From positions 2,232,001 to 2,296,000 of the forward strand of contig JADJWO010000001.1 in assembly GCA_016716325.1 (NCBI GenBank): a stretch of DNA of 64,000 bases, written 5' to 3'. Under the pieces are notes generated by a model that was not told the origin of the DNA, ran no database searches, and worked only from the letters and a program-made list of their open reading frames with translations. Both the position numbers and the translations under genes were made by a program. Below are positions 7,427 to 17,830 of the stretch, piece by piece; the stretch's first letter is position 1; every line of letters begins with the position of its first letter. This stretch comes from Nitrosomonadales bacterium (lineage in GTDB: Bacteria > Pseudomonadota > Gammaproteobacteria > Burkholderiales > Gallionellaceae).

Positions 7427-8551
7427 ATGCGTACCAGACTGATCCTTGTTTCCCTGCTGCTGTCTTCGTGCAGCTATCTGCACACGCCCGTGCTGTCGCC
7501 GTACAAGATGGATATCCGCCAGGGGAATTTCGTCACGGACGAGATGCGCGACAAATTGAAGCTCGGCATGAGCAAGTCGCAGGTGCGCTACCTGATGGGT
7601 ACGCCGTTGATCAGCGATGCCTTCCACGGTGACCGATGGGATTACGTCTATCGCCTGGAACAGCGCGGCGAGATCGTCGAGAAGCAGGACATGGCGTTGT
7701 TCTTCGAGGGCGACAATCTGGTGCGCGTGTTGCAGGACGGCAAGGTCGTACAGGATGCGCTGGATGTGCCGAAGGTCGCGCCGCCGGTGGTCGAGACACC
7801 CGCGTCTGTTGCCAAACCCAACCCTGAAATGGAAGTGCTGGACAGCGTGAACGCCTGGGCGGCGGCATGGTCGGCCAAGAATGCGCGCGATTACCTGGCC
7901 GCCTATACGCCGGACTTTGCGCCGCCGGGCATGAGTCACGACGCGTGGGAAAGCCTGCGCCTGAACCGCATCAGCAAGCCCGGAGAGATCGCGGTCGAGC
8001 TGAACGACATCGCGGTCAACCTGCAGGATGACAGTCATGCTTCGGCCACGTTCACCCAGGATTACCGTTCCGACAAATATCGCGACCGTGTCGAGAAGAC
8101 GCTGAATCTGGTCCGGCAATCGGGTCGCTGGCTGATCGCGGAAGAGTTGTCCGGCAAGGCCGGCAAGGCGGCCAAGGCAACTCCGGAGATGCCATCCGCC
8201 AGCCCGGCGGCGGGCGGCGAACAGGCCGTTCAGGAAGCCGTTGCGCAGTGGGTGGCGGCATGGTCGGCGCGCGATGTCGAAAGATACCTGTCCAGCTATG
8301 CCGACAGCTTCAAGCCGTCCGGCATGGATCGGGCGGCGTGGGAGGCGCAGCGCAGGGAGCGCATCAATAAGGCCGCTTCCATCGCTGTGGAGATCAGTAA
8401 TCTGAAGGTACGGTTGCGCGATGCGGGACATGCCAGCGCGAGCTTCAACCAGGTCTATCGCTCGGATTCGTTCCGGGACAGCTCACGCAAGACCCTGCAA
8501 CTGGAGAAGGTCGGCGATGCGTGGCGGATCGTTTCCGAGCAGAGTAAGTAA
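7427..8551 (+). CDS. bamE: BamE-like lipoprotein with two C-terminal NTF2/Cds6-like domains
   Basis: The N-terminus is a lipoprotein signal with lipobox LSSC (lipidated Cys15). Residues 20-112 form a BamE/SmpA domain (YKMDIRQGNFVT, LKLGMSKSQVRYLMGTP, RWDYVYRL), a component of the BAM complex that inserts outer-membrane proteins. BamE is normally 110-150 residues; here a proline-rich linker leads to two tandem repeats (about 139-240 and 271-371) sharing a pattern of W..AWSA, YL..Y, F.P.GM, W...R..RI.K, HASA.F.Q.YRSD and KTL.L, resembling NTF2-like domains found at the end of Cds6-type proteins. The ATG at 7427 is preferred over 7412 because it gives a compact signal. Symbol refers to the N-terminal domain. 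Confidence 0.85.
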   Translation: MRTRLILVSLLLSSCSYLHTPVLSPYKMDIRQGNFVTDEMRDKLKLGMSKSQVRYLMGTPLISDAFHGDRWDYVYRLEQRGEIVEKQDMALFFEGDNLVRVLQDGKVVQDALDVPKVAPPVVETPASVAKPNPEMEVLDSVNAWAAAWSAKNARDYLAAYTPDFAPPGMSHDAWESLRLNRISKPGEIAVELNDIAVNLQDDSHASATFTQDYRSDKYRDRVEKTLNLVRQSGRWLIAEELSGKAGKAAKATPEMPSASPAAGGEQAVQEAVAQWVAAWSARDVERYLSSYADSFKPSGMDRAAWEAQRRERINKAASIAVEISNLKVRLRDAGHASASFNQVYRSDSFRDSSRKTLQLEKVGDAWRIVSEQSK

Positions 8552-8563
8552 AGGGATGACAGG

Positions 8564-9352
8564 ATGAGCAAAATCAGGATCGCCATCGCCGGCAGCGGCG
8601 GACGTATGGGCAAGGTGCTGCTGGACTGCGTCGCGCAGGCCGACGACCTGCAACTGCACGCCGCGCTGGAACACGCGGGCAGCCCGTTGTTGGGCAACGT
8701 GGTTGCCGAAGGCGTGAAGATCACCGCCGATACGGAAGCCGCGCTGAAGGGCGCGGATGTGCTGATCGATTTCACCCGTCCCGAGGGTACGCTGCGCCAT
8801 CTGGAGATCTGCCGCAAGCTCGGCGTGAACATGGTGGTCGGTACCACCGGCCTCAATGCGCAGCAGAAGGCGCAACTTGGCGCGGGTGGGCAGGACATCG
8901 GTATCGTGTTCGCGCCCAACATGAGCGTGGGCGTGAACCTCGTGTTCAAGCTGCTGGAGACCGCTTCGCGCGTGCTCAGCGAAGGCTACGACATCGAGAT
9001 CATCGAAGCGCATCATCGTCATAAAGTCGATGCGCCCTCCGGCACCGCACTCGGCATGGGTGAAGTCGTCGCCCGCACGCTGGGCCGCGATCTGGAAAAG
9101 TGCGCCGTGTACGGCCGCGAAGGCGTCACCGGCGAACGCGATCCCTCCACCATCGGCTTCGCTACCGTACGTGGCGGCGACATCGTCGGCGACCACACTG
9201 TGCTCTACGCGGGCACAGGCGAACGCATCGAGATCACCCACAAGGCCAGCAGCCGCGCCACCTTCGCACTCGGCGCCCTGCGTGCGGCGCGCTTCCTCAA
9301 GGCCAACAAGGCGGGCATGTATGACATGCAGGATGTGCTGGGGCTGAAATAA
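8564..9352 (+). CDS. dapB: 4-hydroxy-tetrahydrodipicolinate reductase
   Basis: Reduces the product of DapA in the diaminopimelate/lysine pathway, using NAD(P)H. The 262-residue protein starts with the nucleotide-binding motif IAIAGSGGRMGK (residues 6-17), has VGTTGL in the middle and the catalytic segment EAHHRHKVDAPSGTA near 148-162, all conserved in DapB. Length is typical. It follows the BamE-like gene by 12 bases, so the two may be cotranscribed. Confidence 0.97.
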   Translation: MSKIRIAIAGSGGRMGKVLLDCVAQADDLQLHAALEHAGSPLLGNVVAEGVKITADTEAALKGADVLIDFTRPEGTLRHLEICRKLGVNMVVGTTGLNAQQKAQLGAGGQDIGIVFAPNMSVGVNLVFKLLETASRVLSEGYDIEIIEAHHRHKVDAPSGTALGMGEVVARTLGRDLEKCAVYGREGVTGERDPSTIGFATVRGGDIVGDHTVLYAGTGERIEITHKASSRATFALGALRAARFLKANKAGMYDMQDVLGLK

Positions 9353-9381
9353 ACGACAAATTGAACATTTGAGGTATCGGT

Positions 9382-9654
9382 ATGGACTGGAAAATCCTCG
9401 GCATTATTTTCGCCTCTGTCTTTATCGCCGAGATGGGCGACAAGACGCAACTGGCCACCATGTTGTTCGCTTCCGACAGGGAGGTCAGCAAGTGGACAGT
9501 GTTCTTCGGGGCGTCCGCAGCGCTGATTGCCACGTCCGCCATCGGCGTGATGGCCGGCAGTGTCATCTCCAACTACATCAGTGAAAAATCTTTGCACTAT
9601 ATCGCCGGGGCGGGTTTCGTCCTCATCGGGTTGTGGACGTTGTGGAAGGCCTGA
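9382..9654 (+). CDS. UPF0016/GDT1 family transporter, half-size
   Basis: The 90-residue protein has three hydrophobic helices and a single copy of the family signature E-x-G-D-K-T-Q (EMGDKTQLATMLFA, residues about 17-30). The UPF0016 family transports Mn2+ or Ca2+; most members contain two such halves in one chain, but bacterial half-size versions that must dimerise are known. No second half lies nearby. It follows dapB by 29 bases. Substrate (manganese export being the best guess) is inference. Confidence 0.85.
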   Translation: MDWKILGIIFASVFIAEMGDKTQLATMLFASDREVSKWTVFFGASAALIATSAIGVMAGSVISNYISEKSLHYIAGAGFVLIGLWTLWKA

Positions 9655-9751
9655 GTGGCGAGCAGGATCAGCGCATGGTGCGGTAGCATCATGGCTGGAT
9701 AGGCGATGGACGGATTTCAATGCTCATCGTCAATGAGTTAGGAGGTGGGTT

Positions 9752-12742
9752 ATGAAGCTCAATCAACGCTTCTTCTGGTTGATGATGGCCATCTTCCTGG
9801 CGTTCATGCTGGCAGCATGGCTGCTGTTCGTGCAGTGGGAAGACAGGGTGAACCGGGAATGGGGGCGGCATTTTGCCAGCCACCAGTCTGCTTTCAACAA
9901 GCTGCGCACTTTTTCGCCGCTGTTACGCGAGATCGAGTTGGCGAGGCAGATGGCAGCCGATCCGGCCATTATCGACATGGCGCTGCGCGAGCAGGATGAG
10001 ACAGCGCTCCGGCGCGGTGTCGGGGTGCTGGAAGAATATCGCCTCAAGTTCCGTGACCGCAGCTATTTCGCCGCTTTCGCGGCAAGCGGACATTACTATT
10101 TCAACGATGCTGAAAATCGCTATGCGGGAAGGCAGATGCGCTATACGCTGTCGCCGGATAGCGCTGCCGACAAATGGTTCTATGCCACGCTTGCTGACGG
10201 CAGGGAATACCAGATCAACCTCGATCCGGATGTGCATCTTAATGTGGTGAAGGTCTGGGTCAACGTCAAGTTGATGCAGGGAAACAAGACGCTGGGGGTG
10301 ATCGGCACCGGTCTCGATCTGACCGAATTTCTCAAACAGACGGTCGGCACATCGGTGGAGGGCGTCCATAACATCTACGTCGATGCCAGCAGGGCGATAC
10401 AGTTGCATACCGACCCGAGCCAGATCGATTACATGACGATCGCAAAGGAAGTCACCCAGCGGAAGAAAGTGGACCACTTGTTGCAAGGCGGGGACGATGT
10501 TGAGCGTTTGCGCCTGGGGATGCGGGAAGTGGATGCGAACCCGTCGGTGAAGTCCAGCCTGTGGGTGACCTATCAGGGCGTGAGGCATCTTCTTGTTGTG
10601 ACCAAACTGCCGGAAATCGGTTGGTACGACCTGACGCTGGTCGATACCGAAAACCTGCGCCCTATCCGTCAGGCGGGATCGATGCTCGCGGTGTTCATGC
10701 TGGCCTTCCTGCTGGCCTTGATCGCCATGGGGGTGGCTTTGCGGCGCTGGATCTTGCGACCCGTGGCCCGATTGCGCGCTTCTGTCGAACGTATGCAGCG
10801 GGGTGAGGTGGTCGGCAACATGGGGGAGATGGGTTCGGTCGAGTTCTCCGACCTGTCTTCCGCATTTGTGACTATGGCCATAGAGGTCGGTGAAGCCAGG
10901 CATGAAGTGGAAACGAAGCTGAGCGAACTCGAGCAGATTGATGCCGAGTTGAAACGGGTCAATGCATCGCTGGAAGACAAGGTGGCGCAGCGTACCACGC
11001 AATTGCGGCAGAGCGAGTCACGTTTCCGGCAGATGTTCGAGAGGCACTCGTCGCCGATGTTGCTGGTTGAGCCGGAGAGCGGGGAGGTCATCGCGGCAAA
11101 CCGTGCCGCGGCAGGGTTTTATGGATATTCTGTCGAGCAGATGTGCCGCATGAATATCGCCCAGATCAATGTGCTGAACGCGCATGAGATCGCTGCAGAG
11201 CGCCAGCGGGCGTTAAATTCTCAATGCAATTACTTCGTGTTTCCGCACCGGCTGGCCAGCGGTGAGGTGCGCACGGTGGAGGTACATTCGTCGCCGGTGG
11301 AGGTTGAGGGCAGGCCGTTGCTGTTTTCCATCATTCACGACATCACCGAGCGCATGCGCCTTGAGGGGCAGATGCATGAGCTGGCTTTTTACGACGGGTT
11401 GACCGGGTTGCCCAACCGCAGGCTGTTGGTCGATCGTCTGGGCAAGGTGTTGGTGGCCTGTGCCCGTTCGCATCGTCACGGGGCCCTGATGTTCCTGGAT
11501 CTGGATCATTTCAAGAAGATCAACGACCTGTATGGGCATGATCAGGGCGACCAGCTTATCGTCGAGGTTGCGCGGCGTATCCAGTCGTGCATCCGCGAAT
11601 TGGACAGCGCCGCCCGTTTCGGCGGTGACGAGTTCGTGGTGATGCTGGACGGGCTTTCGGTCAACCGAGATGAGGCGGCGGTTCAGGCGGAAGTCGTGGC
11701 CGAAAAGATCCGGTCGGCACTGGAACAACCCTATTCCCTGAAGCGCGCCACGGAAGGGAGCAGCGAGGATGTGGTGTCGTATTACTGTTCGTCCAGCATC
11801 GGCGTCACCGTGTTCGGCGATCGTGATGAAAACACCGATCTGCTGCTGAAACGCACGGATATGGCGATGTATCTATCCAAGGAGGCCGGGCGCAATACCA
11901 TTCGTTTTTATGATCCGGAGATGCAGGCTGCGATTGAGGTGCGCGCCGCCCTTGAGTCCGACCTGCGTGAGGCTATCGAACGCCGGCAATTTGAACTGTT
12001 CTATCAGGCTCAAGTGAATTATGCGGGCAAACTCCTTGGGGCAGAGGCACTGTTGCGCTGGCATCATCCTGTGCGCGGACTGGTTCATCCCGGCGAGTTC
12101 ATAAGTTTGGCGGAGGAGACGGGACTGATCCTGCCGATAGGGGGATGGGTGCTGGAGACCGTCTGTGCACAACTCGCCAGATGGCGTGGAGACCCGCTTT
12201 TCGGCAATATCACCCTTGCCGTGAATGTCAGCGCCAAACAGTTCCGGCAGCCTGATTTTGCCGGGCAGGTGCAGGCGGTTGTGATGAAGCATGGCATCAA
12301 CCCGGCATCTCTCAAGCTGGAATTGACCGAAAGTCTTGTGCTGGAAGAAGTCGATGATGCGATCGCTAAAATGAAGTTTCTGAAAGAATATGGCATAGGC
12401 CTGTCGATTGACGACTTCGGCACGGGATATTCGTCGCTGTCTTACCTGAAGCGCTTGCCCTTGAGCCAGATCAAGCTGGATCAGTCGTTCATCCGCAGTA
12501 TTACCACCGATCAGGGCGATAGGGTGATGGTGATGACTGTCGTTGATCTGGGTATGAATTTTGAGCTGGATGTGGTTGCGGAGGGTGTGGAAACCGAAGC
12601 GCAACTCAGATTGTTGCATCGTTACGGTTGCGATATTTTCCAGGGATATTTGTTCGGCGTTCCACTTGCCGCAGTGGATTTCGAGGAAAGTGAGCGTCTG
12701 CGACGCGTATCCCAAGCCAATTTGAAAGGACGTTCGCATTAG
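9752..12742 (+). CDS. Membrane sensor GGDEF-EAL protein (c-di-GMP turnover)
   Basis: The 996-residue protein has a TM helix at about 8-28, a periplasmic Cache-like sensor to about 305, a second TM helix at 306-330, a HAMP region to about 385, a coiled coil, a PAS domain (about 423-535), GGDEF (about 545-710) and EAL (about 735-985). The GGDEF motif is intact at 624-628, and RELD at 615-618 sits exactly five residues upstream, the inhibitory c-di-GMP site. The EAL domain keeps EAL (765-767), the ELTES, DDFGTGYSS, KLD, AEGVE and QGYLFG motifs. Both synthesis and degradation look possible; the input signal is unknown. RBS AGGAGG precedes the ATG. Confidence 0.93.
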   Translation: MKLNQRFFWLMMAIFLAFMLAAWLLFVQWEDRVNREWGRHFASHQSAFNKLRTFSPLLREIELARQMAADPAIIDMALREQDETALRRGVGVLEEYRLKFRDRSYFAAFAASGHYYFNDAENRYAGRQMRYTLSPDSAADKWFYATLADGREYQINLDPDVHLNVVKVWVNVKLMQGNKTLGVIGTGLDLTEFLKQTVGTSVEGVHNIYVDASRAIQLHTDPSQIDYMTIAKEVTQRKKVDHLLQGGDDVERLRLGMREVDANPSVKSSLWVTYQGVRHLLVVTKLPEIGWYDLTLVDTENLRPIRQAGSMLAVFMLAFLLALIAMGVALRRWILRPVARLRASVERMQRGEVVGNMGEMGSVEFSDLSSAFVTMAIEVGEARHEVETKLSELEQIDAELKRVNASLEDKVAQRTTQLRQSESRFRQMFERHSSPMLLVEPESGEVIAANRAAAGFYGYSVEQMCRMNIAQINVLNAHEIAAERQRALNSQCNYFVFPHRLASGEVRTVEVHSSPVEVEGRPLLFSIIHDITERMRLEGQMHELAFYDGLTGLPNRRLLVDRLGKVLVACARSHRHGALMFLDLDHFKKINDLYGHDQGDQLIVEVARRIQSCIRELDSAARFGGDEFVVMLDGLSVNRDEAAVQAEVVAEKIRSALEQPYSLKRATEGSSEDVVSYYCSSSIGVTVFGDRDENTDLLLKRTDMAMYLSKEAGRNTIRFYDPEMQAAIEVRAALESDLREAIERRQFELFYQAQVNYAGKLLGAEALLRWHHPVRGLVHPGEFISLAEETGLILPIGGWVLETVCAQLARWRGDPLFGNITLAVNVSAKQFRQPDFAGQVQAVVMKHGINPASLKLELTESLVLEEVDDAIAKMKFLKEYGIGLSIDDFGTGYSSLSYLKRLPLSQIKLDQSFIRSITTDQGDRVMVMTVVDLGMNFELDVVAEGVETEAQLRLLHRYGCDIFQGYLFGVPLAAVDFEESERLRRVSQANLKGRSH

Positions 12743-12750
12743 GCTATAAT
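12722..12750 (+). promoter_or_regulatory. Sigma-70 promoter for carAB
   Basis: TTGAAA at 12722-12727 and a consensus TATAAT at 12745-12750 are separated by exactly 17 bases. Start of transcription would be near 12757, giving a leader of about 100 bases before carA. The -35 box lies in the last codons of the upstream GGDEF-EAL gene. Confidence 0.75.
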
Positions 12751-12765
12751 GCGCGCCGTCAAATG

Positions 12766-12792
12766 AGCGGGATGAACACGGTTCGTCCCGCT
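12766..12792 (+). promoter_or_regulatory. Hairpin in the carA leader, possible attenuator
   Basis: A 12-bp stem AGCGGGATGAAC / GTTCGTCCCGCT (12766-12777, 12781-12792; one G-U pair) with a three-base loop is followed by TCTTTATA. It lies just downstream of the predicted carA transcription start. It could terminate the upstream gene's readthrough, attenuate carAB or stabilise the 5' end; the weak T-run makes efficient termination uncertain. Confidence 0.5.
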
Positions 12793-12856
12793 TCTTTATA
12801 GGCATGCTCCCGCCCCGGTTGAGCGTGCCGATTGCCAGTCAATCAAGGAGTTACAC

Positions 12857-14044
<1,188 letters not shown>

Positions 14045-17000
14045 ATGCCGAAGCGTAACGATATCAAGAGCATCCTGATCATTGGCGCCGGTCCGATCGT
14101 CATCGGGCAGGCCTGCGAGTTCGACTATTCCGGCGCGCAGGCTTGCAAGGCGCTACGCGAGGAAGGCTATCGCGTCATCCTGGTGAACTCGAATCCGGCC
14201 ACCATCATGACCGATCCGAACATGGCCGACGCGACCTACATCGAGCCGATCACCTGGCAGATGGTGGAGAAGATCATCGAGAAGGAAAAGCCGGACGCGA
14301 TCCTGCCGACCATGGGCGGACAGACCGCGCTGAACTGTGCGCTGGATCTGGCCAAGCACGGCGTGCTGGAAAAGCATGGCGTCGAGATGGTCGGTGCGTC
14401 GCGCGACGCCATCGACATGGCGGAAGACCGCGAGAAGTTCAAGCAGGCGATGACGCGCATCGGGCTGTCTTCGGCGCGTTCCGCCATCGCGCACAGCATG
14501 GAAGAGGCATTGCAGGTGCAGCAGGTGATGGGTTTCCCGACCATCATCCGCCCCTCGTTCACGATGGGCGGAAGCGGCGGCGGTATCGCCTACAACCGCG
14601 AAGAATTCATGGAGATCTGTGACCGCGGTCTTGAAGCCTCGCCGACCAAGGAACTGCTGATCGAAGAATCGCTGCTCGGCTGGAAAGAATACGAGATGGA
14701 AGTCGTGCGCGACCGCAACGACAACTGCATCATCATCTGCTCGATCGAGAACCTCGATCCGATGGGTGTGCATACCGGCGACTCCATCACCGTCGCCCCG
14801 GCGCAGACGCTGACCGACAAGGAATACCAGATCATGCGCGATGCTTCGCTGGCGGTGCTGCGCGAGATCGGCGTGGAGACCGGCGGCTCCAACGTGCAGT
14901 TCTCCATCAACCCGGACGACGGGCGCATGGTGGTGATCGAGATGAACCCGCGCGTGTCGCGTTCCTCGGCACTGGCCTCCAAGGCGACCGGTTTCCCGAT
15001 TGCAAAAGTGGCAGCCAAGCTCGCGGTAGGGTACACGCTGGACGAGTTGAAGAACGACATCACCGGCGGTGCGACACCGGCTTCGTTCGAGCCGACCATC
15101 GATTACGTGGTGACCAAGATCCCGCGTTTCGCCTTCGAGAAATTCCCCCAAGCCAACGACCGCCTGACCACACAGATGAAATCCGTGGGCGAGGTGATGG
15201 CCATCGGCCGCACCTTTCAGGAGTCGTTCCAGAAGGCCTTGCGCGGACTGGAAGTGGGCGTGCACGGGCTGGACAGCAAGTACAGCGACCACCAGGCCAT
15301 CGTGTCCGAACTGGGCAACCCCGGCCCCGACCGTATCTGGGCGGTGGGCGATGCGTTCCGCGTCGGCATGAGCGTCGAGGAGGTATTCAACGTCAGCAAG
15401 ATCGACCCGTGGTTCCTGGTACAGATCAAGGACATCATCGATCAGGAAAGAGCCCTTTCTGGGCACACGCTGGAAAGTCTGGATGCCGACCACCTGCGTA
15501 CACTGAAGCGCAGCGGTTTTGCCGATGCGCGTCTGGCTGCGTTACTGGAGACCGATGCCGCCGCAGTGCGCGCCTACCGTCATGCGCTGGGCGTGCGCCC
15601 GGTGTTCAAGCGCGTGGATACCTGCGCGGCCGAGTTCGCCACCAATACGGCGTATATGTATTCGACCTACGAGGAAGAGTGCGAATCGCAACCGACCGAC
15701 AAGAAGAAGATCATGGTGCTGGGCGGCGGGCCGAACCGCATCGGTCAGGGCATCGAGTTCGATTATTGCTGCGTGCATGCCGCGCTGGCGATGCGTGAGG
15801 ACGGCTACGAGACCATCATGGTCAACTGCAACCCGGAGACCGTCTCCACCGACTACGATACCTCCGACCGCCTGTACTTCGAGCCGCTGACACTGGAAGA
15901 TGTGCTGGAAGTGGTGGCGGTCGAGAAGCCGGTCGGCGTGATCGTGCAGTACGGCGGTCAGACTCCGCTGAAACTTGCGCACGGACTGGCGAAGAACGGC
16001 GTGCCCATCATCGGCACCTCGGTGGACATGATCGACATGGCGGAAGATCGTGCGCGCTTCCAGGCCATGCTGAAGAAACTCAACCTGAAACAGCCGCCCA
16101 ACCGCACGGCGCGTACCGTGAAGGGCGCACTGGAAGTGGTGGGTGAGATCGGTTATCCCATCGTGATGCGTCCCTCCAACGTGCTGGGCGGCCGCGCCAT
16201 GGAGATCATCCACGAGCAGGGCGATCTGGAGCGCTACATGGGCAACGCCGAACAGATGGCGAAGACCTATCCCGAATACATGCCCATCCTGCTCGACCGC
16301 TTCCTGAACGATGCGATCGAAGTGGATGTGGATGCGGTGTCCGACGGCCAGCAGGTCATCATCGGCGGCATCATGGAGCATATCGAACAGGCGGGCGTAC
16401 ACTCCGGCGATTCGGCGTGTTCGCTGCCACCGTATTCGCTGTCAGTCGCGATGCAGGATGAATTGCGCCGCCAGACCGTGGCGATGGCGAAGGAACTCAA
16501 CGTGGTCGGCCTGATGAACGTGCAGTTCGCGATACAAAAAGATAAGAGCGGGGGCGAGACCGTCTATGTGCTGGAAGTGAATCCGCGCGCCTCGCGTACC
16601 GTGCCGTATGTATCCAAAGCCACCGGCGTGCCACTGGCCAAGATCGCCGCGCGCTGCATGGCCGGCCAGTCGCTGGCTGCGCAGGGCGTCAGCAAAGAGG
16701 TCATTCCGCCGTACTACTCGGTGAAGGAGGCAGTGTTCCCCTTCATCAAGTTTCCCGGCGTCGATGTGATCCTCGGGCCCGAGATGAAGTCCACCGGCGA
16801 AGTGATGGGTGTGGGCGAGACCTTTGCGGAAGCCTTCGTCAAATCGCAGCTTGCCGCCAGTGTGAAACTGCCGAAGACTGGTCGGGTGTTCGTCAGCGTG
16901 CGCGAGGAGGACAAGCCGGGCGCGGTGGAAATCGCCCGTTCGCTGGTGGAGTTGGGTTTTTCCATCGTGGCGACGCGCGGCACAGCGGCGGCCATTGAGT

Positions 17001-17278
17001 CGGCCGGCGTGGCAGTGACGATGGTGAACAAGGTCGCCGAAGGGCGTCCGCATATCCTCGATATGATCAAGAACGGCGAGATCTGCCTGATCGTCAACAC
17101 GGTGGACAGTCGTCCTTCAGTGATGCGCGATTCCTATTCCATCCGCCATGCCGCGTTGCAGGGGCGCGTCACGTATTACACTACACTCTCCGGCGCGCGT
17201 GCTGCGTGTGTCGGCATGCAACATCTGGCCGAACTGCAGGTTTACGACGTGCAGACTTTGCACGGCCGCTTCGATTAA
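14045..17278 (+). CDS. carB: Carbamoyl-phosphate synthase, large subunit
   Basis: Synthesises carbamoyl phosphate from bicarbonate, ATP and ammonia delivered by CarA. The 1077-residue protein has the duplicated architecture: two ATP-grasp halves (IIGAGPIVIGQACEFDYSG at the start and LGGGPNRIGQGIEFDYCC at about 558), each with NCNPET- or NSNPAT-type motifs and EMNPR/EVNPR metal-binding motifs. The C-terminal MGS-like allosteric domain follows from about 940. Length agrees with the family. It abuts carA with no gap and precedes greA by 11 bases, as in many betaproteobacteria. Confidence 0.98.
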   Translation: MPKRNDIKSILIIGAGPIVIGQACEFDYSGAQACKALREEGYRVILVNSNPATIMTDPNMADATYIEPITWQMVEKIIEKEKPDAILPTMGGQTALNCALDLAKHGVLEKHGVEMVGASRDAIDMAEDREKFKQAMTRIGLSSARSAIAHSMEEALQVQQVMGFPTIIRPSFTMGGSGGGIAYNREEFMEICDRGLEASPTKELLIEESLLGWKEYEMEVVRDRNDNCIIICSIENLDPMGVHTGDSITVAPAQTLTDKEYQIMRDASLAVLREIGVETGGSNVQFSINPDDGRMVVIEMNPRVSRSSALASKATGFPIAKVAAKLAVGYTLDELKNDITGGATPASFEPTIDYVVTKIPRFAFEKFPQANDRLTTQMKSVGEVMAIGRTFQESFQKALRGLEVGVHGLDSKYSDHQAIVSELGNPGPDRIWAVGDAFRVGMSVEEVFNVSKIDPWFLVQIKDIIDQERALSGHTLESLDADHLRTLKRSGFADARLAALLETDAAAVRAYRHALGVRPVFKRVDTCAAEFATNTAYMYSTYEEECESQPTDKKKIMVLGGGPNRIGQGIEFDYCCVHAALAMREDGYETIMVNCNPETVSTDYDTSDRLYFEPLTLEDVLEVVAVEKPVGVIVQYGGQTPLKLAHGLAKNGVPIIGTSVDMIDMAEDRARFQAMLKKLNLKQPPNRTARTVKGALEVVGEIGYPIVMRPSNVLGGRAMEIIHEQGDLERYMGNAEQMAKTYPEYMPILLDRFLNDAIEVDVDAVSDGQQVIIGGIMEHIEQAGVHSGDSACSLPPYSLSVAMQDELRRQTVAMAKELNVVGLMNVQFAIQKDKSGGETVYVLEVNPRASRTVPYVSKATGVPLAKIAARCMAGQSLAAQGVSKEVIPPYYSVKEAVFPFIKFPGVDVILGPEMKSTGEVMGVGETFAEAFVKSQLAASVKLPKTGRVFVSVREEDKPGAVEIARSLVELGFSIVATRGTAAAIESAGVAVTMVNKVAEGRPHILDMIKNGEICLIVNTVDSRPSVMRDSYSIRHAALQGRVTYYTTLSGARAACVGMQHLAELQVYDVQTLHGRFD

Positions 17279-17289
17279 GGAATACGAAT

Positions 17290-17766
17290 ATGAGCAAGAT
17301 ACCACTGACCGTGGTCGGCGCGGAGCTGTTGCGCCAGGAGCTGCACCGGTTGAAGACGGTGGACCGTCCTTCGGTAATCAATGCGATCGCCGAAGCGCGC
17401 GCGCATGGCGACCTGTCGGAAAACGCCGAATACGAGGCGGCCAAGGAACGGCAGTCCTTCATCGAGGGGCGCATCGTCGAACTGGAAGGAAAGCTGGGCA
17501 GCGCGCAGATCATCGATCCCAAGACGCTGATGGCCGACGGGCGCTGCGTGTTCGGTTCCACCGTGATACTGGAGGATGTCAACAATGGCGATGTGGTGAC
17601 TTACCAGATCGTCGGTGAAGACGAGGCGGATATCAAACAGCGCAAGATCTCCATCGGCTCACCGGTCGCCCGCGCGCTGATCGGGAAGTCCAGCGGCGAT
17701 ATCGCGGAAGTTCAGGCGCCTGGCGGGGTGCGGGAATATGAAGTGGTGGACGTGCAGTACATTTGA
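17290..17766 (+). CDS. greA: Transcription elongation factor GreA
   Basis: Rescues backtracked RNA polymerase by stimulating transcript cleavage. The 158-residue protein has the N-terminal coiled coil with GDLSENAEYEAAKERQSFIEGRI, whose tip acidic residues (D and E of GDLSENAEY) coordinate the catalytic metal, and a C-terminal FKBP-like domain ending in APGGVREYEVVDVQYI. Length is normal. The ATG at 17290 gives the standard N-terminus MSKIPLTVVGAELL. Confidence 0.97.
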   Translation: MSKIPLTVVGAELLRQELHRLKTVDRPSVINAIAEARAHGDLSENAEYEAAKERQSFIEGRIVELEGKLGSAQIIDPKTLMADGRCVFGSTVILEDVNNGDVVTYQIVGEDEADIKQRKISIGSPVARALIGKSSGDIAEVQAPGGVREYEVVDVQYI

Positions 17767-17769
17767 ATC

Positions 17770-17830
17770 GGGGAGTTGGGGAGTGGTTGGTAGGAAGTAG
17801 GGGTTCCCACTCCCCACTCACTACTTCCCA
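17770..17830. repeat. Interleaved inverted repeats between greA and yhbY
   Basis: TGGGGAGTGG (17777-17786) pairs with CCACTCCCCA (17808-17817), and GGAAGTAG (17793-17800) with CTACTTCC (17821-17828). The element separates two convergent genes and supplies the last few codons and stop of yhbY. It may act as a terminator-like structure or be another dispersed repeat; no second copy is seen in this window. Confidence 0.45.
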
